Origin: a virus
Virus record (IMG/VR): IMGVR_UViG_3300046533_000107
Coordinates: 1 to 45,044 of that record
Direction: 5' to 3' (one strand)
Length of the DNA: 45,044 nt
The position numbers and the translations under genes are program-made. Under the pieces are notes generated by a model. That model did no database searches, was not told where the DNA came from, and saw only the letters and a program-made list of their open reading frames with translations. Below are positions 6,789-14,450 of this stretch, one piece after another; the first letter of the stretch is position 1; each line of letters starts with the position of its first letter.

Positions 6789-8051
6789 TTACTGAGTGGC
6801 GATCCAGGAGACGGGAATATTGACCCACGTCTGAGCGGGGTCGGTGCCGACTCCCCGATACAGGAACAGGGTGAATCCGGTGGTGCTGATGCTGATGGCC
6901 CTGGAATCCCATCGAGCCGTAGTGCCATCACCTGAATTGATGTTGGTTACTACCGATGGGATTACCGTGAACGCCTGAGGGAACACCACATTCACGGTAA
7001 AGCTGGTCTGGGCGACAAAGCTGACCAGCTCAGTATTCCGCTGCGATGGACGCAGCGGCAGGCCACCGGTGATGGCGTAGGCCGGAGACGTAATGGAGTC
7101 ATCCACCGCAACCGCTCGGCCATTGAATGCACCGGACTGGTCGATGTTGGCGATCTCAGTACCTGCGGAATTCTGTACGTGCAGGGCATTGGCCGTCTGG
7201 CCAGCAGCCAGGCGCAGGTCCATGGTGGGATTGGTGGTCGAAGAGGACTGGAAGAAGCCAGTGCCATCCGTGTAGATGCCGACCCGGGTGACAGATCCAG
7301 CGGCATTCATCACATGCATGGCACGACGCCTCACGGCGTCGGCAGAACCCCTCATGGTCAGGCCGTCCTGTCCATTCTCCAGACGGGAGAACATGGAGCC
7401 ACCGGAAAGGATGTAGAACACATCCGTGGTTCCGTCATTCCGGGTCAGCCGGAACTTGTAGTTGGTAGGGGTGACATCATTGATCGCAGTGTTGACAGCC
7501 ACCATCTGTCCGCCGGGAGTCCATCGCCACGTGGCATTGCTGGACGAAGTGGGCTTGATTTGAAGAATATCCACAGCAGGGAAGCCGACATCGCCATTGA
7601 CTGTGGTCGTCCACGACCCGGTGTTGAAGATGTCGATCTGATTCAGGCTTCCTTTTGCCATATTCAGGGTCTTGTTGGATAGGGTCTGAACTTTGTCAGT
7701 ACCTACCAGCTCTTCACCCACGGCCAGTCCGTGAACTCCGTCGTCGGAGTTCTCGTGAGTCCTTGAGTCCGCAAAGTCTCTGGCAGATGTGACGTGTCTG
7801 ACTTCAACGCCTGCGTTGTGGCTGGTAGCGCTGGTTCCGTCGATGCCACGGGTCACCTGAAGAGTAGTTCCGCCCACGCTGTTCACCTGCACCAGCTCTT
7901 CGCCGCTGGTGTCGAAGCTCAGCGAGAGCGTGTACGGAGTCAGTGCAGGGAATCCGGTGGTGGACGCCACCTGAATGGCCGCAGAGCCAGCAGTAATGCC
8001 AGCGGTGAGGGTCGTGGGCGGAGCGACAGAGCTGTAAAAACGGACTGTCAT
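6789..8051 (-). CDS. Tail fibre with lectin-like C-terminus, 420 aa
   Basis: The N-terminal 100 residues have a beta-rich domain with SFDTSGEELVQVNSVGGTTL and TRGIDGTSATSHNAG, the collagen-like-adapter style seen in actinophage tail fibres, followed by HENSDDGVHGL and the shaft motif VQTLSNKTLNMA. The last 110 residues resemble an H-type-lectin-like receptor-binding domain (VVFPQAFTVIPSVV and WDSRAISISTTGF, ending WVNIPVSWIATQ). It probably binds the host surface. The start ATG 8051 follows the connector gene by 8 bp. Confidence 0.75.
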   Translation of the reverse strand: MTVRFYSSVAPPTTLTAGITAGSAAIQVASTTGFPALTPYTLSLSFDTSGEELVQVNSVGGTTLQVTRGIDGTSATSHNAGVEVRHVTSARDFADSRTHENSDDGVHGLAVGEELVGTDKVQTLSNKTLNMAKGSLNQIDIFNTGSWTTTVNGDVGFPAVDILQIKPTSSSNATWRWTPGGQMVAVNTAINDVTPTNYKFRLTRNDGTTDVFYILSGGSMFSRLENGQDGLTMRGSADAVRRRAMHVMNAAGSVTRVGIYTDGTGFFQSSSTTNPTMDLRLAAGQTANALHVQNSAGTEIANIDQSGAFNGRAVAVDDSITSPAYAITGGLPLRPSQRNTELVSFVAQTSFTVNVVFPQAFTVIPSVVTNINSGDGTTARWDSRAISISTTGFTLFLYRGVGTDPAQTWVNIPVSWIATQ

Positions 8052-8059
8052 CTGTCCTC

Positions 8060-8992
8060 CTAGCTAGTGAAGTACTGGAAGTTGGGGTACAGGTCGAAGA
8101 GCCTGTCTCGCTCTTCATTGAGGCGCCTCTGATACAGCCCCAGATAGTACTGAGAGGCGTTGGAGGCAGCCCCGGTAGGAACCAGCGGTGCTCGCTCTGT
8201 TGACTCGATAGACGACTGCTGAAGACGTCCGGCTTCCCATCCGGGCAGAAGGCGCCAGCAGGCGCCGTAGACGATGAGGTCAATCATTCGCTCGGGAAGT
8301 CCTGTGGTGAGAGCGAAGTCGTCACTGCCGAGGGTGAGCGTGTTGGGTGTCTTGATGTATACCACCCGGACATCACGCCCTGGCGTGATGCCGTAGTCCA
8401 TGATCTGCACAGTCTTTCCGGTCGGCGTAGGCGTAGGCAGTACCTGGCCAGGAGTGGTGGACGCTTGAGGGTTGAAGCGCCACCGCTGCGCAGCCTCCCA
8501 CATTCCAGAAGGTCCGATGGTGTTCCATGTGACCTTGTAGATATCCTCCACCTCAGTGGGTACCGGATACTCAAGCCTTGCGGCAATGTACGGAAACTCC
8601 ACAGTGCCGAACACCCAGACGTCCGGATACACACCAAGGATTGTTTCGTTGATGGCTTCCTTGATGCGGACCAGCGGATAGCGAGGGTCTGCGGTGATGA
8701 TAGAGTTGGTCGTGTGGGCTGCCGGAACGGTGCCTTCAGCACCGCGTCCAGCAATTCCAGCCATGATGGTCACCACTCCCGATCCCTGCTCCAGCTTCTT
8801 TACAAGGATCATCTCGTTGTCGATTTCGACAATCCCCCTGGACAGATTGCGGACAGTGTCCGTATCTGCCACGAAGGTAATGTCCGATGCCGACATTGGG
8901 GCGGATAGATAAGAGATCGAAGCCTGGTTCCGGGTGTAGCCTAGAAGCTGCTGCTTCACCCGCTGAGTGATCTGATCGAATGAAGTAGCCAT
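8060..8992 (-). CDS. Tail adaptor or minor tail protein, 310 aa
   Basis: The protein has no recognised motif but resembles virion connector-type proteins: helical N-terminal part with a TRNQASISYL stretch, a central beta-rich region, and a long C-terminal helix ending LYQRRLNEERDRLFDLYPNF. It sits between decoration-type genes and the tail fibre. I infer a structural virion role, perhaps the adaptor between portal and tail. Start ATG 8992, stop TAG just before the fibre gene. Confidence 0.6.
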   Translation of the reverse strand: MATSFDQITQRVKQQLLGYTRNQASISYLSAPMSASDITFVADTDTVRNLSRGIVEIDNEMILVKKLEQGSGVVTIMAGIAGRGAEGTVPAAHTTNSIITADPRYPLVRIKEAINETILGVYPDVWVFGTVEFPYIAARLEYPVPTEVEDIYKVTWNTIGPSGMWEAAQRWRFNPQASTTPGQVLPTPTPTGKTVQIMDYGITPGRDVRVVYIKTPNTLTLGSDDFALTTGLPERMIDLIVYGACWRLLPGWEAGRLQQSSIESTERAPLVPTGAASNASQYYLGLYQRRLNEERDRLFDLYPNFQYFTS

Positions 8993-9000
8993 GCTTCTCC

Positions 9001-9360
9001 TTAGAGCAGAGTTCCGTTGACAGTCACGGAGGCACTTGTGGCGCCTCCGGTATTGAACTCAAGGGTTGCGTCAGCATCGCCAGCAAGCACCAGGATTTCC
9101 TGATAGGCATTGCTGCTGACCGTAGTGAGAGCCAGCCCGGCAAGGGATATGCGGCACAGTACGGCTCCTGCGGCAGGCTCCACGCCTGTACCGCCCCCGG
9201 AAAGAGTGACGCTCGTTGTTGCCGTAGCTGCTGTACCGACTGACGCTGAGATCTGAATGTTGGCCGTGAAGGCATGACCGGCGGGGATCGTGAGAATCGT
9301 GCCGGTGCTAGTACGAGAACCGTTGCGGATGTCTCCGACATTAGGATAGTGAGCGATCAT
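9001..9360 (-). CDS. Small virion-like beta protein, 119 aa
   Basis: This 119-aa protein is Thr/Ala/Ser/Gly-rich with alternating hydrophobic residues, and looks like a small beta-sandwich (TFSANIQISASVGTAATATTS-like pattern). Its ATG overlaps the stop of the next upstream gene as ATGA. Head decoration or tail-tip protein are both possible; placement among virion genes is the only evidence. Confidence 0.6.
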   Translation of the reverse strand: MIAHYPNVGDIRNGSRTSTGTILTIPAGHAFTANIQISASVGTAATATTSVTLSGGGTGVEPAAGAVLCRISLAGLALTTVSSNAYQEILVLAGDADATLEFNTGGATSASVTVNGTLL

Positions 9361-10082
9361 ATTTCACCCCAACTGATTGCGACGTTCCAGAACTGGTTGA
9401 CAGAGCCTACTGTAGTGAAGAACCTGATGCCCTCACCAGGGTGCAGGACGACGCCAGAATCCTGAGTGGCGACGATTCTGTTCAGACTATTGCCAGTATC
9501 GACACCGATGGGCGGAGGAAAGGAAATGATCTCGGCAGCGAAAAGGGTCGAAGGGTTAGCGGTCCTGACCACACCCGTAGGTGCGGGCATGGTCCTGTCG
9601 AGTCTGGCAATGGCTGCCTGGTTCTGAAGAGTGCCGCCGGTAGAGCTGATGATCTGCTGAGCGATCATAGAAGTGGATGTGGCGGAAGTGGCGCCACCCG
9701 AAATCCATGAACCGACAGTCGCCGAGAAGACCTGAAGAGTCTTGCCGGAACCGGTCTCGTTCATGAGCGTTACGAAGTTGTTGGCCGCCACTACGCCAGG
9801 CATATTGGAAATGGAGAACGAATAGAAGCCGGTAAAGGTGTTGCCCGTAGTAACAACAACCGGAAGCGGATTGGGTGATGTCACATTCACGTTCTGGGTG
9901 CCCGAAGGCGTGGTGGTTACCGTGCCCGACACGGCCTGGGTGCCGGAAGGTATGGCCGTCACGGTTCCCGACACGGCCTGGGTTGCGGGGAAGTTCGTTA
10001 CGGACACGCTGCCGCTTACGCCTCCGCTGCCGACAAGGCTTCCGTCTGGGTTGACTACTGCAACCTTCTGCTCTCCTGCCAT
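9357..10082 (-). CDS. Virion protein with N-terminal VSGTVT repeats
   Basis: A 241-aa protein whose first 60 residues contain a tandem repeat of about 14 residues around TQAVSGTVT and PSGTQ, seen also as repeated DNA at about 9,895-10,010. The rest is a beta-rich domain with conserved-looking Asp/Asn/Gly turns. Short repeated strands like this often form a stalk for a receptor-binding or decoration domain. It belongs to the late structural operon. Confidence 0.65.
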   Translation of the reverse strand: MAGEQKVAVVNPDGSLVGSGGVSGSVSVTNFPATQAVSGTVTAIPSGTQAVSGTVTTTPSGTQNVNVTSPNPLPVVVTTGNTFTGFYSFSISNMPGVVAANNFVTLMNETGSGKTLQVFSATVGSWISGGATSATSTSMIAQQIISSTGGTLQNQAAIARLDRTMPAPTGVVRTANPSTLFAAEIISFPPPIGVDTGNSLNRIVATQDSGVVLHPGEGIRFFTTVGSVNQFWNVAISWGEI

Positions 10083-10090
10083 CTCATCTC

Positions 10091-10354
10091 CTAAGCCTGG
10101 TAAGCAACTCCCGTTGCCTCACTGGTGCGCATTGCCTCATCAACCAGCTTTTGACTGGTTCCGCGAGGCTCTACGCCTTGATTGCGGGCAGCCTCATAGC
10201 TGTCCAGCTCTCGATCCCAAGCCTTCTGTTTGCCGGTGTCGGCAAGGTTGGGGTTGAGTCTAAAGTTCTTCGAGCGCATGCACTCACCGAACGTCCTGTG
10301 GTTCTTGCTGGCACAGGTGACCGAACAGCGAGCGCCCTTCTTCATCCTCGGCAC
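10091..10354 (-). CDS. Cys-containing hypothetical protein, 87 aa
   Basis: The GTG at 10354 has GGAAGG 6 nt upstream and gives MPRMKKGARCSVTC. An ATG at 10345 gives MKKGARC and a GTG at 10390 gives a longer form. The N-terminal half has three Cys (CSVTC, then GEC), the rest is helical and charged (KQKAWDRELDSYEAARNQG). Similar small proteins are common in actinophage structural operons but have no assigned role. Confidence 0.65.
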   Translation of the reverse strand: MPRMKKGARCSVTCASKNHRTFGECMRSKNFRLNPNLADTGKQKAWDRELDSYEAARNQGVEPRGTSQKLVDEAMRTSEATGVAYQA

Positions 10355-10404
10355 GTGCAGCCTTCCATGATGTTCCTGCAATTGGGGCACAGATCCTGCG
10401 GCAT
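10342..10404 (-). CDS. Micro-ORF with CxxC-CxC zinc pattern, 20 aa
   Basis: A 20-codon frame, MPQDLCPNCRNIMEGCTCRG, begins two bases after the upstream stop codon and ends with a TGA that overlaps the MKKGARC start (ATGA). It has four Cys as CPNC and CTC, a plausible zinc knuckle. No strong ribosome-binding site is visible, so translation is uncertain. Confidence 0.35.
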   Translation of the reverse strand: MPQDLCPNCRNIMEGCTCRG

Positions 10405-10405
10405 C

Positions 10406-10633
10406 TTATGCACGGGACAGGCCTACCATTTCAAGCTTCTCGTAGGGAACCAGGACATAGTCAGTCATCGGGGCAATCTGGAGATTGGCCCGGAACTTGA
10501 CGAACCTGTCGTCCTTCTCGATCACTTCGTATCCCTCAAGGGTGCGGCCACCGGAAACCAGTGACACCACAGTGCCGATCGGGAGAAGGTCTTCTTTCAC
10601 GTCCGCCTTCGGGGCGGACTTGGGAACTGCCAT
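10406..10633 (-). CDS. Small beta-barrel-like hypothetical protein, 75 aa
   Basis: The 75-aa product begins with Lys/Ala/Pro and then resembles a small SH3-like or OB-like barrel (GTVVSLVSGGRTLEGYEVI then RFVKFRANLQI). The ATG overlaps the upstream stop (TAATG). It lies in the late operon, so a virion or head-maturation role is possible. Confidence 0.65.
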   Translation of the reverse strand: MAVPKSAPKADVKEDLLPIGTVVSLVSGGRTLEGYEVIEKDDRFVKFRANLQIAPMTDYVLVPYEKLEMVGLSRA

Positions 10634-10872
10634 TAGTCGTTATCTCCTACAGAGTTCGTGGTGTAAATGCCCTGCTTGTAGCTGTCGTGGTTGGAACCAA
10701 GCTCAGCCTGCTGGTGCATGGCGATGACAGAGAAGATGTTCTTCTCCATGATCCCCTTCTCGTTCTGGTTGACCTGGATCGTGCTACCGGCAGGGCCACA
10801 GATCATGCAGCATTCGGGGTTGTGGTACATGTCGTCGCACGGCTGCTTGGCGGGGTCGTAGTTGTGTGACAT
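10633..10872 (-). CDS. Cys-containing hypothetical protein, 79 aa
   Basis: The preferred start is the ATG at 10872, which overlaps the preceding stop as TGATG; a GTG one codon upstream is possible. It has an N-terminal cysteine group (PECCMICGPAG) and a polar C-terminal half. Similar small Cys proteins occur beside actinophage capsid genes, but no role is known. Confidence 0.65.
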   Translation of the reverse strand: MSHNYDPAKQPCDDMYHNPECCMICGPAGSTIQVNQNEKGIMEKNIFSVIAMHQQAELGSNHDSYKQGIYTTNSVGDND

Positions 10873-11045
10873 CACTTCCCCTTACGGCCAGCGGCGGACA
10901 TCTTCGCCATCTTGGCGTTACCGTACTTCTTGCGACCAGCGGCAGCGGCGATAGCCGCGCCCTTCTTGCCTCCACCGGCAGCCTTGGCGACAGCGGCAAA
11001 GCGTCCGCCCTGTCCGAGCGGGGCCTTCTTGTTGGGAGTAGCCAT
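10872..11045 (-). CDS. Basic Lys/Ala/Gly-rich small protein, 57 aa
   Basis: A 57-residue, strongly basic and alanine-rich protein (KKAPLGQGGRFAAVAKAAGG, then KKGAAIAAAAGRKKYGNAK). It resembles a histone-like or DNA-condensing tail, or a small capsid-associated protein. Its ATG overlaps the stop of the previous gene by one base (TGATG). It sits among structural genes, so a packaged, DNA-binding role is a reasonable guess. Confidence 0.65.
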   Translation of the reverse strand: MATPNKKAPLGQGGRFAAVAKAAGGGKKGAAIAAAAGRKKYGNAKMAKMSAAGRKGK

Positions 11046-11212
11046 CAGCTTTCCTCCTTGAGGAACTTGATTGGATATATGAAGGTCTGGTTCTCTCCGT
11101 ACACAGGAAAGTCCATCAGGGTGAGCATGTCGATCAAGTCTTGCTTGACGACAGCCGAGACAACATTTCCTCCACAGGAAGCAGCCCAGCCATCAGTCTC
11201 TACGATTGCCAT
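11045..11212 (-). CDS. Small hypothetical protein, 55 aa
   Basis: ATG 11212 (GGAG 6-10 nt upstream) encodes a 55-aa protein with a central Cys (ASCGGNVVSAVVKQDL) and hydrophobic middle. A much longer frame covers the same stop on this strand but runs antiparallel in frame to a real gene, so only this short start is supported. Unknown function. Confidence 0.6.
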   Translation of the reverse strand: MAIVETDGWAASCGGNVVSAVVKQDLIDMLTLMDFPVYGENQTFIYPIKFLKEES

Positions 11213-11220
11213 CTGATCTC

Positions 11221-11901
11221 CTAGTAGATACCGGCGAACCATGCAGTGCCGAGAATGGTCCTGGACGCCATTGTGACGGACGCCGGAAGCGCTCCGGTGT
11301 AAGTCCCTGCTGCCTGCGTCCAGAGGGCCGTAGAGGCGGACTGAAAGACGTTGACGGCAGGCGCTGAAGCAGCCACGTTGACTGTTCTCAGATATGTAGG
11401 TCTGGTAGTCGCGTCCATCAGGGACGCGACGTAATAGGTTCCTGCTGGAAGATTGACCGGAGCAACCGGAACCTGCGAGAAGCCAGCCTGAGTCGACTGG
11501 GTAACCATGTCGGCATCGGTGGACGTGGTCAGAAGGTTGCCGAGGCTGTCGTATATACCGGCATAGTTGTTGCCAGCCGCGAAGCCAGTGCCGCCGACTT
11601 GTTGAAGAAAGAAGACACCGGACGCGGTTGATCCGCGCCTGACCTCTACCCTCATCATGTTCAGAACCTGGTTGGCGGATGGAGCGGTAGCAGTGGCAGC
11701 AAGCCAGGGCTCGTAGTTCCATGCGATCTGTCCGTAATCCAGCGGGCTGGCCATCAGGTGCTCACGGTTCTGGGTGATGTCTGCGGACTGCTGGCCGATG
11801 CTGTTCTCATTGGCCGTGATCCTTAGATCCTGGCTGCTGAACGCATCATTGACATCATCGTTCCAGGGCTCTTCTCCGGCAGGAATGGGGGTGAATGTCA
11901 C
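11221..11901 (-). CDS. Receptor-binding/tail-fibre-like protein, 226 aa
   Basis: The N-terminal 55 residues are helical (DVNDAFSSQDLRITANENSI), typical of trimeric fibre stalks, and the last 150 residues are a beta-rich jelly-roll-like domain with conserved aromatic and Gly residues (GNNYAGIYDSLGNLL, then LPAGTYYVASL). This layout matches small receptor-binding or base-plate proteins of actinophages. Its ATG overlaps the upstream stop as ATGA. Confidence 0.65.
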   Translation of the reverse strand: MTFTPIPAGEEPWNDDVNDAFSSQDLRITANENSIGQQSADITQNREHLMASPLDYGQIAWNYEPWLAATATAPSANQVLNMMRVEVRRGSTASGVFFLQQVGGTGFAAGNNYAGIYDSLGNLLTTSTDADMVTQSTQAGFSQVPVAPVNLPAGTYYVASLMDATTRPTYLRTVNVAASAPAVNVFQSASTALWTQAAGTYTGALPASVTMASRTILGTAWFAGIY

Positions 11902-12278
11902 TGCTGACCTCCAAAGGGTCCTTGGCCGAAGCCTCCGGAGCCGAAGCCGGAAGCGAGTATGAAGTTTGTTTCGTCAGCAACTCCGGAGCTGATGAGACAC
12001 GCCTTGGTGGCATCATCCACCTCGTGTTCATATCCGCCACGAAAGAAGTTCAGCCCCTCGGAAGGGGCTGGCCAGAACTCTGTGTTCTGATTAGGATTAG
12101 GGGGCAGGTTCTCTGCCCCCAGCTCCTCGGTATATGCGTAGTACCTAACCTCTTCGTACTGGCAAGGTGCCACCTCTTGAACCGAGATGCCCCGATCCAT
12201 TCGGAAGCGGACCATCAGGTCATTCCAGGCAAAGGGAGCCTCTGTTACCGTGCGAGTTGTGTATTTCCACGTAGCCAT
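11898..12278 (-). CDS. Hypothetical virion protein, 126 aa
   Basis: A 126-aa protein with a Trp/Tyr-rich middle and a C-terminal Gly/Phe/Gln tail (GSGGFGQGPFGGQQ). It starts at ATG 12278 preceded by GGAAGGGAG. Located between decoration and fibre genes. No family recognised. Confidence 0.65.
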   Translation of the reverse strand: MATWKYTTRTVTEAPFAWNDLMVRFRMDRGISVQEVAPCQYEEVRYYAYTEELGAENLPPNPNQNTEFWPAPSEGLNFFRGGYEHEVDDATKACLISSGVADETNFILASGFGSGGFGQGPFGGQQ

Positions 12279-12295
12279 GAGGCTCCCTTCCTAAG

Positions 12296-12619
12296 TCACT
12301 GAGAGTTCAGCGTGAACCACTGAGTTCCATCGGACACGATGGAACAGCGACCAGTGGAGCCGCCAACCGTACCGGCGACCATGGCGAAAGTGGCAGCACC
12401 ATTGATCAGCTCTGCGCCGTTACCGTCAATCGTCAGAATGCCGGTGTTGGTGCAGATGAGCTGATAAACCCGGCCCGGCTGGGTAAGGGCTACAGCCGGA
12501 AGCGTGACAGTCTTGACCGCGCTGTTGGTGTAGATGGTCACGTAGTCATTGGCGGTGAGAGTATCCGTGGTGCCAGCGACTGTACGAGTAGTAAAGCTGG
12601 TATTGTCGAAACCCGACAT
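12296..12619 (-). CDS. Capsid decoration or head-fibre protein, 107 aa
   Basis: This 107-aa Thr/Gly/Val-rich protein reads as a small beta-sandwich (TANDYVTIYTNSAVKTVTLP, then GILTIDGNGAELI and SIVSDGTQWFTLN), the style of phage head-fibre or decoration proteins. It lies immediately after the major capsid gene, past a terminator-like hairpin, and starts at ATG 12619 with TAGGAGG 5 nt upstream. Role inferred from position and fold style. Confidence 0.65.
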   Translation of the reverse strand: MSGFDNTSFTTRTVAGTTDTLTANDYVTIYTNSAVKTVTLPAVALTQPGRVYQLICTNTGILTIDGNGAELINGAATFAMVAGTVGGSTGRCSIVSDGTQWFTLNSQ

Positions 12620-12637
12620 CTATCCTCCTAGGGATAA

Positions 12638-12657
12638 GGGGGCCCCGAAGGGCCCCC
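12638..12657 (-). terminator. Hairpin after the major capsid gene
   Basis: A perfect 8-bp stem (GGGGGCCC, loop CGAA, GGGCCCCC) lies in the gap after the capsid stop. It lacks a long T run, so it may be a partial terminator or mRNA stabiliser that sets capsid transcripts above those of the tail genes. Confidence 0.7.
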
Positions 12658-12664
12658 GTTGGTG

Positions 12665-13660
12665 TTACGCGTTCGGGCGAGCCGAGGATGCAGTCTGAGC
12701 AACGATCAGGGCTTCCGGGCGGTACAGCGACCAGCCAGCCACGCCGTACCAGCCAAGGGGCTGGAAGCGCTGAAGCTTGTCAACGACCGGACCACGAACC
12801 GTGTGGAACTCTTCGGCGACAGCCTCAGCAAGAGCCTGCTGGCCAGTGAAGTAAGTGTTGAACACGCGGGTCTGGGTGCCGCCAGCGCCAGCACCGGACT
12901 GAACGTTCTGGTTACGCGGGGTCTCGATGTAGGCCGCACCTTCGTACGCACCGATCTCACCCGCCCAGATGTTGCCAGCAGCGCTGTAGTTGTGCGGATC
13001 ACGCCATGCAGCCGCACCGGTTTCCCGACGCAGGTCGTAAGAGACCTGCGGGTGGATGTACGCGGTGTACATCGAGTCCTTGTTCGGGTGAACAGCGTTG
13101 GTCCGGAGCTGGGTCGGAGCGAACCGAGCCAGGTCGGAGTTGAACAGGGAGTTGGCCGTGTTGTCGATGGTGTTCAGAGCGGTCGGCTGAGTCGGCGTGG
13201 TGCCAAAACCGTAGGTAACCGCGCCGGTGGCCGGGTTACGCCGAAGGGTCTGGGTGCCAGCAGCCAGAACGTTCTGAACAATCAGGTCAACAGAGTCGAT
13301 CAGGTTCCACGCCACCTGGTTGACGAGACCAGCGGTCACGTCGGTGAACGAGAAGAGGTCGAGCTTGTTGGACACCAGGATGGCGTTGCCGTACTCATTC
13401 AGAGTCACGGAAACCGTGGTCGGGTTACCGGCCGCTACGGCGTCCGGGTCGACCAGCTCGTTCAGCGGAGTAATCTGCTGAGCAAGGTCCTGGTACAGAG
13501 AGAAGACGACGCTGGAACCCGGCATCGACTGCTCAACAGGTCGCTTGTCGGCGACCTGTCGGTACATGGGCTGCTTACGCAGGGCGAACTCAAGGGCCCG
13601 GTCGTAAGCGGTCTGCACCAGGTTGCTCATTGCCCCAGTGCCGGTAAAGGCGTTAGCCAT
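12665..13660 (-). CDS. Major capsid protein, N4-gp56 family
   Basis: This 331-aa protein has the features of the N4-gp56 major capsid family: an N-terminal AYDRALEFALRKQPMYRQVA helix, KRPVEQSMPGSSV, a VSVTLNEYG strand, ATGAVTYGFGTTP, and the conserved Tyr-Ile-His-Pro motif (YTAYIHPQVSYDLR). It forms the icosahedral shell (HK97 fold). It follows a scaffold gene and is preceded by GAGTGATTC with a good ribosome-binding site. The length is normal for the family (about 330-400 aa). Confidence 0.9.
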   Translation of the reverse strand: MANAFTGTGAMSNLVQTAYDRALEFALRKQPMYRQVADKRPVEQSMPGSSVVFSLYQDLAQQITPLNELVDPDAVAAGNPTTVSVTLNEYGNAILVSNKLDLFSFTDVTAGLVNQVAWNLIDSVDLIVQNVLAAGTQTLRRNPATGAVTYGFGTTPTQPTALNTIDNTANSLFNSDLARFAPTQLRTNAVHPNKDSMYTAYIHPQVSYDLRRETGAAAWRDPHNYSAAGNIWAGEIGAYEGAAYIETPRNQNVQSGAGAGGTQTRVFNTYFTGQQALAEAVAEEFHTVRGPVVDKLQRFQPLGWYGVAGWSLYRPEALIVAQTASSARPNA

Positions 13661-13686
13661 TAAGAATCACTCCTATGAGAGGGGCC

Positions 13687-14190
13687 TCAGATCCCGGGAT
13701 TATGCTGATTGGCAGCATTCATCGCGGCGATGAGGCTGGAAAGGTCGTTTGCTGTGCCGACAGCAGCTTCGGCAGCTTGGAAGTTCCCGAGAGGGACTCC
13801 GTTCTGCCCTGCTTCGGTCATCTGCTGGAACTGCTGCTGAGTAGCTGCGTCACCAAGTGGCGACTGCGGCTGAATGTCGGCATTCGACGCAGGGTCAGAG
13901 CCCTGGACATTGCCACTCCCGAACGCGGCCTTCATGGACAGAGCCCACTCCTTGGCCTTGTCGGGGTCGGGCTCGCCGGAGTACAGCTTCGCTGCGTCCG
14001 GAACACCCAGTTCGCTGAAGACGGAAGAAAGCTTCTCAGCAGTGCGCTCCTGACGGATCGCGGCAAGCTCTGCCATGATCGCCTCATTTGCTGCCTTCTG
14101 AGCTGCATACGCTTCCCGGAGAGCCTTGGGCCCATCATTGTGGCCAGGCTCGGACTGCGTGTTCTCTTCGTAACCCCATGCGTCGTTCAT
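13687..14190 (-). CDS. Capsid scaffold protein
   Basis: A 167-aa, Ala/Glu/Gln-rich, largely helical protein directly upstream of the capsid gene, as for scaffold proteins in many phages. It has an Asn/Glu/Gly-rich N-terminus, a central KLSSVFSELGVPDAAKLYSG segment common in actinophage scaffolds, and a Gln-rich C-terminal part (LGDAATQQQFQQM). It starts at ATG 14190 with GGGAGG 6 nt upstream. Scaffold function is inferred from composition and position. Confidence 0.8.
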   Translation of the reverse strand: MNDAWGYEENTQSEPGHNDGPKALREAYAAQKAANEAIMAELAAIRQERTAEKLSSVFSELGVPDAAKLYSGEPDPDKAKEWALSMKAAFGSGNVQGSDPASNADIQPQSPLGDAATQQQFQQMTEAGQNGVPLGNFQAAEAAVGTANDLSSLIAAMNAANQHNPGI

Positions 14191-14303
14191 TTACTGCCTC
14201 CCAAAGTGTGGCGCCAAGTAATCCATCTGGGGAGATGGGCCCGCTCGCCATGAATGATCCCGGTCTAAGTACAAATCAAGGGGCCGGTCGATCCTTGATC
14301 CGG

Positions 14304-14375
14304 CTGGTCTGGCAGGATTCGAACCTGCAACCTACGGATTAACAATCCGGTGCTCTGCCCTTGAGCTACAAACCA
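14304..14375 (-). tRNA. tRNA-Asn (GUU)
   Basis: The minus strand folds as a complete 72-nt cloverleaf: 7-bp acceptor stem (TGGTTTG with CAGACCA), D arm AGCTC/GAGC, anticodon loop TTGTTAA giving anticodon GUU, and T arm GCAGG-TTCGAAT-CCTGC. No CCA is encoded. It lies in the 260-bp gap between the scaffold and a virion-protein gene and is transcribed with the late operon. Confidence 0.92.
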
Positions 14376-14450
14376 ATAGGGAGGGCGTGCGTAAGGCTAA
14401 CGCATCATTTAAACCCTTGGAGCCTTCGAGCCAGGGTCCCTACTCTTTTA
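14376..14450 (-). other. Gap between tRNA-Asn and the upstream virion gene
   Basis: The 14376-14450 gap carries a short hairpin TGCGT-N7-ACGCA at 14389-14405. The neighbouring 14191-14303 gap is only partly structured (ATCAAGG...CCTTGAT). Neither encodes a convincing gene. The hairpin may help process the tRNA from the late transcript. Confidence 0.45.

Noticed and set aside
11045-11722. Long 225-codon frame on the minus strand sharing a stop with the 55-aa gene
   Set aside because: It is out of frame with the fibre-like gene at 11221-11901 and reads as a Cys/Arg/His-rich shadow. Only its last 55 codons, from an ATG with a ribosome-binding site, are supported.
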